Positions 41,790-50,280 of a stretch of 64,000 bases of DNA are shown here, piece by piece. This DNA is from Bog-473 sp963741995. GTDB lineage: Bacteria; Actinomycetota; Acidimicrobiia; Acidimicrobiales; RAAP-2. The first letter of the stretch is position 1. Every line of letters starts with the position of its first letter. The notes below the pieces were generated by a model. The model searched no databases. It was not told where the DNA came from and was given only the letters and a program-made list of their open reading frames with translations. The stretch lies in NCBI GenBank assembly GCA_963741995.1, contig CAVUKI010000007.1, positions 354,419 through 418,418 of the forward strand, read 5' to 3'. The position numbers and the translations under genes are program-made.

Positions 41790-44250
41790 CGCGCCGCGGC
41801 GCGGCTGGCTGCAGCGGATCCTCGACGTCGTGGGCGCCGCCTGCGCCGCCCTCCTCGCGTTCACCGCCGTGCCGGCCGTGCTGGTGGTGATCGTCGGCAA
41901 TCCGCTGGCGGGAGGGCTCGGGCATGCCTGGCGACCGCTGCCCCAAGCGGCGTTGTGCCTCCTCGTCCTGGCGGCGTGGGTGGCGTGGGCCGCCTGCTGC
42001 GCGCAGCTGCTCCGGGTGGTCGTTGCGTACGTGCGCAGCGGCCAGGTCGGGATGCGCCAGGGATCGTCGGTCCTCGACCGCGTGGCGGCTCGCATCGCGT
42101 TCGGCGTGCTCGCCCTCACGACCTTCGGCACACCGCTCTCGCTCACGGTAGGCGCGGGAGCGAGCACGCCGGCCACCAGACCGCCGGATTCCTCCCTCAG
42201 CGCGCCAGTCCGGCTCGGTGCTGCGGCATTTCCGGCCACGGCGTCAGCCCAGACCTACTCGGTGCAGCCGGGCGACACACTCTGGCGAATCGCGGACGAT
42301 CTCCTTGGCGACGGAGCAGATTGGACGTCGCTCGCGACCCTCAACCTCGGCCGCGACCTCGGCCGCGGCGAGCGCTTCGTCGATCCGGATCGGCTCCGGG
42401 AGGGATGGCGGCTCCGGTTACCCCCGGATGCCCGCCCCGCCGGCAACGACAGCCGGCGCGCCGGCGCTCCCCACCATGGGTCCCATCCGGAGCCTCCGGA
42501 CCACCTCCCCGAGTTGCTCGCGCTCGGCCTCGGCTCCGTGGCCTGCGCCGCGTTGGCACGGAGGGCTGGGCGACGGCGCAAGCTAGGCCCTCGGTTCAGT
42601 GGCGATCCGACCCCGCAACCTGTGCTGTCGGAGGGGGCGCAGGACGCGGCGACCCTGATCCAACGCTTCACTGATACCCCGGCGCTGTCCTCGTTCGAAG
42701 CCGCCAATTGCTTCTTGGGCCTGTCCCTGCAGAGTCGGCCCGCCGGCCCGAACGTTCGAGCGATCTGTGTCTCGCCCTCCGGCGTCACGTTCTGTTTCAC
42801 CAGAGCGCAGCCGGACGAGCCCCCGGAGGGATTCGAGCGTGTCAAGGATGGCAGCGCGTGGCACGTCAGCCACGATGCACTCGAGGACAACGACCCCTCC
42901 TTTCCCTATCTTCCCGTTGTGCTTCCCATCGGCGACGACACCGAAGGAACCTGGCTCGTCCCGCTCGAGCCGGGGGACGTGCTGCCCGTACTTGGCGAGG
43001 CGGCTCAGGCACTCTGGCGCGCCGCACGCGCGGCCGTCGGATCGTGGGCCTGGTCGGAGACGATCCTGGTGACGGAGGATCCTGACGAGGCAAGGCTCAG
43101 CGCCGAGACCGTCACCGATCCATGCGTGGCTCGGCGTGTGCTGTTCTGCGGTGACCCGGGTTCACTTCCCCCGGCGGTCGCGGCGCGCTGCGCCGTGATC
43201 ACGACGGAACCCGTGGCTGCCAGCGACCTGACCGTGCTGGTCGACAGCCGAGCCGCCACGCTCCACCCCATGGGGCTGGTCGTCCGCCCTCATCTCCAAT
43301 CGTCGGAGACCGCCGAACAGCTTGCGGAACTGGTCGCACCGCCGGACGAGGGCGACAGCCCAAGGCCGATCTCGTTCACCAGCGCGGAAACGAGCGAGTC
43401 GGGCCGCGGGGCACGCGCCCTGTCGCCAGGAGCGGTTGACGTCCGCCTCCTGACCATGACCCCCCGGATCGACGGGCTCCAGGAAAGTCTCCCGCCCAAT
43501 CGAGCTCGCCGAGCGGTCGAGCTCGTGGCGTATCTGGCACTGCACCAGCCTGACGTGATCACGAGCGACCGACTGCGCACGCGCGTGCTCGGGTCCTCCG
43601 ACGCCGATGCCGCGGCAAAGACGCTGTTCAACACGGCCTACGCGGCCCGCCGCGCTCTGGGTGTCGACGAACAGGGAGATCCGTACTTTCCCGCTGGGAC
43701 GCGTCACGGTCTGTACCAGCTCTCGCCCCACGTCACGGTCGACGTGCAGCGGGCCGAGGCGCTCGCGGCGGAAGGAAAGGCGCAGCCCGACCCGGCCGCC
43801 GCCATCGCCTGCTTCCGCGCCGCGCTGTCTCTGGTTGAGGGTGAGCCGTTGGCCAATGCATTGTCGGGCTACGCGTGGTGGGAAGCGGAAGGACACGGTG
43901 GGCGCGTCGCGGCTGTGCTCGCCGACGCCGCCTGTCGCATGGCCTCGTTCGCCTCCGATGCGGGACTCTTCGACCTCGCCCGATGGGGACTCGAGCAAGC
44001 CCGGGCCGTCGAGCCCTACAGCGAGGCGCTGTCCCGGGCGGCTATGCAAGTGGCTGCCGCAGAAGGAGACGCCGACCGTCTTCGCCTCGAGTGGCGTGAC
44101 TGCCAACGCCGGATTGACGCGCTCGACCCGGGAGGCTCTCCTTCGGCGCGGACCGAATCGCTCTACGGCGAGCTGACCCGTCGGGTTCTCGTCGGTGCCG
44201 CGCGGTCCGACCACATGCCCGCCCACGCCATACCCGACTCGGACGACTAG
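41782..44250 (+). CDS. Membrane protein with LysM and BTAD (SARP-like) domains
   Basis: The 822-residue protein has hydrophobic helices at about 13-39, 54-84 and 100-127. A LysM motif follows at about 159-214 (YSVQPGDTLWRIADDLL, ending LREGWRLRLP), then a fourth helix at about 245-265. The long remainder should be cytoplasmic. Residues from about 552 form a winged-helix DNA-binding-like part (VDVRLLTMTPRIDG, VELVAYLALHQPDVITSDRL) and a BTAD TPR domain (HVTVDVQRAEALAAEGKAQP, FDLARWGLEQARAVEPYSEA), as in AfsR/SARP regulators. The protein could sense cell-wall glycan outside and act on DNA or a partner inside. The GTG start overlaps the upstream gene. Confidence 0.88.
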   Translation: MDSAPRRGWLQRILDVVGAACAALLAFTAVPAVLVVIVGNPLAGGLGHAWRPLPQAALCLLVLAAWVAWAACCAQLLRVVVAYVRSGQVGMRQGSSVLDRVAARIAFGVLALTTFGTPLSLTVGAGASTPATRPPDSSLSAPVRLGAAAFPATASAQTYSVQPGDTLWRIADDLLGDGADWTSLATLNLGRDLGRGERFVDPDRLREGWRLRLPPDARPAGNDSRRAGAPHHGSHPEPPDHLPELLALGLGSVACAALARRAGRRRKLGPRFSGDPTPQPVLSEGAQDAATLIQRFTDTPALSSFEAANCFLGLSLQSRPAGPNVRAICVSPSGVTFCFTRAQPDEPPEGFERVKDGSAWHVSHDALEDNDPSFPYLPVVLPIGDDTEGTWLVPLEPGDVLPVLGEAAQALWRAARAAVGSWAWSETILVTEDPDEARLSAETVTDPCVARRVLFCGDPGSLPPAVAARCAVITTEPVAASDLTVLVDSRAATLHPMGLVVRPHLQSSETAEQLAELVAPPDEGDSPRPISFTSAETSESGRGARALSPGAVDVRLLTMTPRIDGLQESLPPNRARRAVELVAYLALHQPDVITSDRLRTRVLGSSDADAAAKTLFNTAYAARRALGVDEQGDPYFPAGTRHGLYQLSPHVTVDVQRAEALAAEGKAQPDPAAAIACFRAALSLVEGEPLANALSGYAWWEAEGHGGRVAAVLADAACRMASFASDAGLFDLARWGLEQARAVEPYSEALSRAAMQVAAAEGDADRLRLEWRDCQRRIDALDPGGSPSARTESLYGELTRRVLVGAARSDHMPAHAIPDSDD

Positions 44251-45563
44251 GAGCCCGACGCTTCTTCGTGTCGCAACACCACGTCCTCGAGGCGGGCCAC
44301 CCGGCTTCCCTTGACGAGCGCGGCGTCGCCCGGACGCAGATCGAGCAGAAGGGCCAGGGCGTCGTCGGAGCTGGACACGTGGGCGGAGCCGTAGAGATCG
44401 GTCTGGTAGCCCACCACTTCGATCCCGAGCTCCTCGGCCAACCGGGCGGCTCGACGGTGCTCGGCCTCGGTCTCGGAGCCCAGCTCGGCCATCAACCCGA
44501 GAAGGGCCACCTTCCGTTCAGCTGACAACGCAGCCATGGATCGCAGGGCCGCCTCAGTCGATGCCGGATTTGCGTTGTAGCAGTCGACCAGCAGGACGGG
44601 ACCGTTCGGGACCCGCCGCACCTCCATGCGCAGCGGCGACCCCATGGTTGTCGCCAGCGCGCCCAGCACAGCGTCAAACGGGGAGCCGCACCACAGCGCC
44701 GCCGCGGCGGCGGCCAGAGCGTTCGGGACCTGCTGGATCCCATGCAGAGCGAGCCGGACCTCACCGGTGCCCCACGGCGTGGCCATCTGGAACCGCGGTC
44801 GGAGATCGGCATCGAGGACGACGCGCTCCGCACGCACGTCGGCGTCGCCTTCCACCGCGTACCCCAGGACCGGGCACGGGCTGACCGACGCCATGCGCGC
44901 CACGCGCGGATCGTCGGCGTTCAAGACCGCCACGCCGGTGGGAGGCAGTGCAGTCACGAGCTCGCTCTTCGCCCGGGCCACTCCTTCCAGATCCCCGAAG
45001 TACTCGACGTGCGCCATGGCGACGCTGGTCACGATGCCGACATCCGGCCGGCCGACCTCGGTCAGGCGCGTGATGTGGCCCGCACCACGAGCACCCATTT
45101 CGAGGACCACCCACTCGACATCATCTGGCGCGTTGAGGAGGGTCAATGGGAGCCCGAGCTCGTTGTTGAACGATCGCTCGCTGGCTGAGACCCGGAAGGA
45201 CGACGCAAGGCAGCCGCGGAGCAGATCTTTGGTCGTCGTCTTGCCGACCGAACCCGTGATGCCGACCACTCCACCGTCCATGCGGTCGCGGGCGAGACGA
45301 CCAAGGCTGAGCAGCGACACGGCGGTGTCCGTCACGACCACCGCCGTGTCGCCGATGGGCTCCCGCTCGGTGAGGTAGGCCGGGGCTCCACTCTCAAGAG
45401 CCGTGCTGATGAATTCGTGCCCGTCGCGTTCGGCGACGATGGGAACGTAGAGCTGCCCCGGCAGCATCGTCCTGGTGTCGATGCTCGCTCCCGAGACGGT
45501 GACGTTGGGCCCGACCTGTTCCCCACCGAGCCGGGCTGCGAGTTCAGAAATGGAGAATCGCAC
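44247..45563 (-). CDS. murF: UDP-N-acetylmuramoyl-tripeptide--D-alanyl-D-alanine ligase
   Basis: This 438-residue Mur ligase has the MurF-type N-terminal domain (FSISELAARLGGEQVGPNVT, SIDTRTMLPGQLYVPIVAER, DGHEFI). The ATP P-loop is GITGSVGKTTTKDLL (Lys108). RSFNNELGLPLTLLN, LEMGARGAGHI and VLNADDPRV follow, and the C-terminal domain has VDCYNANPASTEAALRSMAA. It adds D-Ala-D-Ala to UDP-MurNAc-tripeptide in the cytoplasm. Its start is 36 bases from that of ddl, which makes its dipeptide substrate, on the other strand. The intergenic space is so short that the two promoters must overlap (a GTATAG box lies at 45586-45591). Its stop meets that of the LysM-BTAD gene. Confidence 0.96.
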   Translation of the reverse strand: MRFSISELAARLGGEQVGPNVTVSGASIDTRTMLPGQLYVPIVAERDGHEFISTALESGAPAYLTEREPIGDTAVVVTDTAVSLLSLGRLARDRMDGGVVGITGSVGKTTTKDLLRGCLASSFRVSASERSFNNELGLPLTLLNAPDDVEWVVLEMGARGAGHITRLTEVGRPDVGIVTSVAMAHVEYFGDLEGVARAKSELVTALPPTGVAVLNADDPRVARMASVSPCPVLGYAVEGDADVRAERVVLDADLRPRFQMATPWGTGEVRLALHGIQQVPNALAAAAAALWCGSPFDAVLGALATTMGSPLRMEVRRVPNGPVLLVDCYNANPASTEAALRSMAALSAERKVALLGLMAELGSETEAEHRRAARLAEELGIEVVGYQTDLYGSAHVSSSDDALALLLDLRPGDAALVKGSRVARLEDVVLRHEEASGS

Positions 45564-45599
45564 GCATCACGCTCGCGGCCGATTGTATAGCCTCGGTCG

Positions 45600-46674
45600 G
45601 TGCCTGATCCCGGAGTGCTGGCGGTCCTCTACGGGGGTCCATCAGCTGAGCACGACGTGTCGTGCGTCTCAGCGCGTCGCATCGTCGCCACCGCGCTCCA
45701 GGCTGGATTCACGGTGAAGGTGATCGGCCTTACCCACGACAAACAGTGGGTCGACGCCAACGGAATCCTGGCCGATGTGGCCGAAATGGAGGTACTGCCC
45801 TCTCCCGACGACCTGGTGCGCGAGGATCCCGGCGTGGGGCTCAGCCACCTCGGCGTCGGCCTGCCCCCGGCCGCGGCGGTGTTCCCCGTCCTCCATGGGC
45901 CCTTCGGTGAGGATGGCCTCCTGCAGGGACATCTCGAAGCACTGGGCCTTCCGTACGTCGGCGCCGGAGTGCTCGCCTCCGCCATCTGCATGGACAAGGG
46001 CATTGCCAAATCGGTGCTGCGGGACCATGGGCTCCCCGTCGCGGCCTGGAGACTGGTGGCACGGCCCTCCTGGTCGATCGGGGTCATGGAGGAGGCCGTC
46101 GTGTCGTTGGGTCTGCCGATCTTCGTCAAGCCCGCCAATCTCGGATCCTCCATCGGCGTCACCAAGGCGTCCGATCCGGCCGCGCTGGGCGACGCAGTGC
46201 TGTCCGCCTTCGAGTTCGACGACCACGTGATCCTGGAGGAGTTCGTTGCCGGGCGCGAGCTGGAACTTGCCCTACTGGGCAACGAAGACGTGCGGGTGAC
46301 TCGTGCGGGCGAAATCATTGCGAGCCGGGACTTCTACGATTACGACGACAAGTACGTGCTGGGACTCGCCGAGACGATCGCGCCGACCGACCTGAAAGAC
46401 ACGCAGCTGGAGCGGGCGCAGCACCTGGCGCAGGCGGCGTACCGGGCCCTACGCGTGGAAGGACTGGCGCGGCATCGACGTGTTCCTCCGTGAAGACGAC
46501 GAGATCGTGATCAACGAGGTGAACACCATGCCCGGCTTCACCCCGATCTCCATGTTCCCCATGCTGTGGGAGGCCGAAGGACTTCCGTTCAGCGCTGTCG
46601 TCGAAGAGCTGGTGGTTCTGGCGCGGGCCCGCGACGTCCGGAGGCGTTCGCTCCGTACCCACCGAGGCCCCTGA
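45600..46674 (+). CDS. ddl: D-alanine--D-alanine ligase (frameshifted)
   Basis: The protein has AVLYGGPSAEHDVSCVSARR at the N-terminus, VFPVLHGPFGEDGLLQGHLE, GLPYVGAGVLASAICMDKGI, LPIFVKPANLGSSIGVTKAS and ILEEFVAGRELELALLGNED. These are the ATP-grasp motifs of Ddl. Near 46475 an extra base shifts the frame (LARHRRVPP and stop). The real C-terminus, FLREDDEIVINEVNTMPGFT with the metal-binding N-E-x-N, continues to 46674. The corrected length of about 357 residues is normal. It makes the D-Ala-D-Ala used by MurF, its divergent neighbour. The start is GTG 45600. Confidence 0.93.
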
Positions 46675-47174
46675 GCGTGCCCAGTCCGGCAGACGCGGAG
46701 CTCGGGTTGGTGTCGAAGGAAGTGGCGAGTCGCTGGTCGCGTCTCGGTCGAGCATGCAGGCGATGCCCTCTCCCTCGGGTTCGGGGTCGGGGTCGGGGTC
46801 GGGGTCGGCCCGACCAAGAGGTCCCGGTTGCCCTGACGGAGCTCGACCCCCTGCCCCTCCCCCCTCCGCTTCGGTGAGGAAGATCGCGACGCCCGGCTCG
46901 ACGGCCGGCGCGACCAGATGTTCGTGGGCCGGGCCGATCGATCGGCCGCCCGATCGATGGTGTACTCCACCTCGCTGACCTCGGTGAACGAACGGCCGAC
47001 GACGCGGTGACGGCCATCGGGCACCGGGGTCTCGACCACAACCTCGCACTGGCGGAAATGCCCAGCCTCGGCCCCCTCATCCCGATGGGGCATCGACCAC
47101 CCCGTTCGGCCACGATGGGCGCAGGTTCCGGCGGGTGCTGCGAGCACCCCTTCTGTACCGTGCGGAGTGTGGTC
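46675..47174. other. Region between ddl and helicase gene, possibly a decayed minus-strand gene
   Basis: No intact gene is seen. On the minus strand, around 46930-47095, a fragment reads HFRQCEVVVETPVPDGRHRV, VGRSFTEVSEVEYTID. It has a natural protein look and starts MPHRDEG near 47095. Continuing it requires a frame change at about 46920 (AHEHLVAPAVEPGVAIFLTE), after which it enters the hexanucleotide repeat at 46775-46808 (DPDPDPDP or PTPTPTPT, depending on frame). I cannot name a family. It may be a small frameshifted gene. Confidence 0.35.
46775..46808. repeat. Hexanucleotide tandem repeat (TCGGGG)n
   Basis: Four perfect TCGGGG units at 46781-46804 are flanked by one variant unit (TCGGGT) and a partial unit. 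Such arrays can slip during replication. Confidence 0.75.
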
Positions 47175-48827
47175 ATGACGTTCGAGGGCTTGGATACCGA
47201 CACCTGGAACACCCTCCCGGGCGCCAACCGCCTCACCGTGATGCAGCGCGAGGCCATCGAATCCGACAGACCACTGCTCTGCGTCGTCGCGGGAGCCGGT
47301 GCGGGGAAGACGAGGGTGCTCACCTTGCGAGTGGCCCGACGGGTGCGCGAGGGGTCCATCGAGCCCGACCGCACCCTGGTCACGACGTTCAGCCGCAAGG
47401 CGGCGGACGAGCTCCGCGCCCGTCTCTACTCCCTGGGCGTCTCGGGGGTGAAGGCCGGCACCTTCCACCGCACCGCACTGGGACTGTTGCGCGAGCACCG
47501 GGAGCTGCGGGGCCGGCCCCTCCCCCAGCTGTTGCCCGACCGCCGCCGCCTGCTGGCCGAGGTGACGACCGGCGACGCCCGGCGGACCCGCGCCCTCGAC
47601 GGCGAGATCGGGTGGGCCAAGGCCCGGCTCGTCTCGCCGGCGCAGTACGAAGCCGAGGCGCGTCAGCACCGTCGCCGGAGCGGCATCAGCGCCGAACAGG
47701 TGGCCGACGCGTTCGCCAAGTACGAGGCGGAGCGGAGTGGCAGGCGCCTGCTCGACTTCGACGACCTCATCGTGTCCTGCGCGGACGCGCTCGCCGGTGA
47801 CACCGAATTCGCCGAGTCCATACGCTGGCGCACCCGGCATTTGTTCGTGGACGAGTTTCAAGACGTCAACCCGGCCCAATTCCGGTTGTTGACTGCCATG
47901 CTGGGCGACGAGCCCGACCTCTTCGTGGTCGGCGACCCCAACCAGTCGGTCTACGGGTTCAACGGCGCTGACCCGACGTTGCTCGACCGGCTCCCCGGCC
48001 TTCTGCGGGGCACCGCAGTCATCCGGCTGGACGAGAACCATCGCTGCACACCCCAGGTGGTCGCGGTGGCCACGGCGGTGCTGCGGGAGGGTGCGACGTC
48101 CGGGACGAGGGGCGAGGTCGCTCTGCCGCGGACGACTCGAGTGGACGGGCCAGTCCCCAAGGTGGTGTCGCATGCCACCAATGAGGACGAGGCAGTCTGG
48201 GTGGCGAACCGGGTCAAGATGTCACGCACCCCGGGACGGCAGTGGTCCAGCATCGCCGTGCTGACCCGGACCAACGCCCAACTGGCCGTGGTACAGGTGG
48301 CGCTCGACAAGGCCCGGGTGCCCAACCTGGTCGCGGGGGTCGACCTCGGCCCGGCGTCCGACCTGCGCGGCGACGCCGAGAAGCGCGGCGCGGACCGGGA
48401 CGGTGAGGCGTGGAGCCGCCAACAGGACTCAGTCGACCGGGACCGCGTGGTGCTCACCACCTTCCACCGAGCCAAGGGCCTGCAGTGGCCCACGGTGATC
48501 GTTCTCGGGCTCGGCGTCGGCCTCATGCCCATCGCGTCGGCCCAAACACCCGCCGCAGTCGACGAAGAGCGGCGCCTTCTCTACGTCGCGCTCACCCGAT
48601 CGGAAGAAGAGCTCTGGTGCAGCTGGTTCGAGCGATCGGGTGACGACGCCGGGCCGGGGGCCAGAGCAGCCCGCGGGCCCAGTCCCTGGTTGGCGGCGGT
48701 CGAGCGGACGATCACCGAGCTCGAGAAGGAGGCGGCACCGACAGAGGCGGCCGAGGTCTCCCGGCGGGTCGCGGAGTTACGACGTGCTCTGGCCGAGGGT
48801 GCCGAGGCGGGAGACGACCACCGGTAA
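47175..48827 (+). CDS. UvrD/Rep-like superfamily 1 DNA helicase
   Basis: The 550-residue SF1A helicase has a Q-motif region (LTVMQREAIESDRPLLCVV) and Walker A AGAGAGKTRVL. Further motifs are TTFSRKAADELRARL (Ia), HLFVDEFQDVNPAQFRLLTA (II), VVGDPNQSVYGFNGADPTLL (III), RLDENHRC (IV), VVLTTFHRAKGLQWPTVIVL (V) and EERRLLYVALTRSEEELWCS (VI). It is shorter than UvrD and PcrA because the accessory 2B region is reduced. It unwinds DNA with 3'-5' polarity, and a role in repair is likely. ATG 47175 or GTG 47169 is the start. The upstream open frame has no helicase similarity. Confidence 0.93.
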   Translation: MTFEGLDTDTWNTLPGANRLTVMQREAIESDRPLLCVVAGAGAGKTRVLTLRVARRVREGSIEPDRTLVTTFSRKAADELRARLYSLGVSGVKAGTFHRTALGLLREHRELRGRPLPQLLPDRRRLLAEVTTGDARRTRALDGEIGWAKARLVSPAQYEAEARQHRRRSGISAEQVADAFAKYEAERSGRRLLDFDDLIVSCADALAGDTEFAESIRWRTRHLFVDEFQDVNPAQFRLLTAMLGDEPDLFVVGDPNQSVYGFNGADPTLLDRLPGLLRGTAVIRLDENHRCTPQVVAVATAVLREGATSGTRGEVALPRTTRVDGPVPKVVSHATNEDEAVWVANRVKMSRTPGRQWSSIAVLTRTNAQLAVVQVALDKARVPNLVAGVDLGPASDLRGDAEKRGADRDGEAWSRQQDSVDRDRVVLTTFHRAKGLQWPTVIVLGLGVGLMPIASAQTPAAVDEERRLLYVALTRSEEELWCSWFERSGDDAGPGARAARGPSPWLAAVERTITELEKEAAPTEAAEVSRRVAELRRALAEGAEAGDDHR

Positions 48828-48882
48828 GGCCCCGGGTAAGGTCAGGCCGCCCGATCGATCCGAGCTGGGGGTGGCACGTCGT

Positions 48883-50280
48883 ATGTCGGAACTCCTGGAA
48901 CAGCTGCGCAAGGCAGTCGGCGAGAGCAACGTCCTCGCCTACGAATCCGTGCACGCCGATTACACGCACGACGAGGCGCTCACGACCGTGCCGGTCGTTC
49001 CGCTGGCCGTCGTCATGCCGGGTTCGACCAACGAGGTGTCCGAGGTGCTGCGGGCTGCCAGCGAGCAAGGTATCCCGGTGGTCGCACGGGGCAGCGGCAC
49101 CGGACTCTCCGGCGCCGCCGTGCCGGTGGCAGACGGCATCCTTCTCGCCTTCGACCGCATGAAGCGGATCCTCGAGATCGACACCGAGAACCAGGTCGCC
49201 GTGGTGCAGCCGGGGGTGACACTGGAGCAGCTCAACGGCGAGCTCGCCCCGCTGGGCCTGATCTATCCGGTGTCGCCGGGCGAGCAGAGCGGCTCGCTCG
49301 GAGGCAACGTGGCGACCAACGCCGGTGGCATGCGCGCCGTCCGCTACGGGGTGACGCGCCATCATGTGCTCGGGCTCGAGGTGGTGCTGGCCGATGGGAC
49401 CGTCCTGCGGACCGGCGGCAAGTTCGTCAAGTGCTCGAGCGGCTACGACCTCACGCAGCTGCTCATCGGCTCCGAGGGAACCCTGGCCCTCACCACGGAG
49501 GTGACGGTCAAGCTGCAGCCCCGGTTGGCGGCGACGTCCACGGTCCTGGCGCCCTTCGCCACGCTGTCGGAGGTGGCCCACGCCGTGCCACACATCATGC
49601 AGAGCGGCATCAACCCGTCCATCCTCGAGTACGTCGACGTCCTGGTGATGGGCGGGATCACCCAGGCCGCCGGGCTCGATCTCGGGGTGCCCGAGGAGGT
49701 CAAGGCTCGCACCCTGGCCTACCTCGTTGTGGTCCTGGAGGGCATGGAGGCCGACCGGGTGGAGGAGGACGTGGAGCGGTTGGCCGGCTTGCTGGAGGAG
49801 ATGGGCGCGCTCGAGGTCTACGTCCTGCCCCCGGCGTCGGGGGCCCAGCTCATTACCGCCCGGGAGCGGGCGTTCTTCGTGGGCAAGGCGGCCGGGTGCG
49901 ACGACCTGATCGATGCCGTCCTCCCCCGGGCTGTCATCCCCGACTACCTGGCCCGGGTGGCCGAACTGGCCCAGGAGCACAGCGCCCTCGTGACGGGGTG
50001 CGGCCACATCGGCGACGGGAACGTCCACATCACGGTCTTCCAAGCGGACGACGAGCAGCGGCACGCCCTCATGCACGCCAGCTTCGAACTTGCCCTGCAG
50101 GTCGGGGGCGCCATCTCGGGTGAGCACGGGATCGGGACGGCGAAGCTGCCCTACTTCCTGGAGCTGCAGGACCCGGTGTCCTTGGAACTCATGCGATCCA
50201 TCAAACGTGCCTTCGACCCGGCCGGCATCCTCGGACCGGACCGGCTCTTGGGCATGGCACGGACCGGGGCATCCTCGTGA
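48883..50280 (+). CDS. FAD-linked 2-hydroxyacid oxidase (GlcD-like)
   Basis: The 465-residue protein has an FAD_binding_4 domain: PLAVVMPGSTNEVSEVLRAA, VVARGSGTGLSGAAVPVADG (pyrophosphate-binding), and YPVSPGEQSGSLGGNVATNA with GGMRAVRYGVTRHHVLGLEV. It also has an FAD-oxidase C domain ending GCGHIGDGNVHI and SGEHGIGTAKLPYF, which are the substrate and metal histidine motifs of glycolate and D-lactate dehydrogenases. It oxidises a D-2-hydroxyacid to a 2-oxoacid with electrons to a quinone or partner. The start is ATG 48883 (GTG 48871 possible). Its stop overlaps the GTG of the ThDP enzyme gene by four bases. Confidence 0.94.
   Translation: MSELLEQLRKAVGESNVLAYESVHADYTHDEALTTVPVVPLAVVMPGSTNEVSEVLRAASEQGIPVVARGSGTGLSGAAVPVADGILLAFDRMKRILEIDTENQVAVVQPGVTLEQLNGELAPLGLIYPVSPGEQSGSLGGNVATNAGGMRAVRYGVTRHHVLGLEVVLADGTVLRTGGKFVKCSSGYDLTQLLIGSEGTLALTTEVTVKLQPRLAATSTVLAPFATLSEVAHAVPHIMQSGINPSILEYVDVLVMGGITQAAGLDLGVPEEVKARTLAYLVVVLEGMEADRVEEDVERLAGLLEEMGALEVYVLPPASGAQLITARERAFFVGKAAGCDDLIDAVLPRAVIPDYLARVAELAQEHSALVTGCGHIGDGNVHITVFQADDEQRHALMHASFELALQVGGAISGEHGIGTAKLPYFLELQDPVSLELMRSIKRAFDPAGILGPDRLLGMARTGASS

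Noticed and set aside
46449..48173. 574-codon minus-strand open frame across the helicase gene
   Set aside because: The plus strand has all helicase motifs in this interval, and the minus-strand product has no family character.
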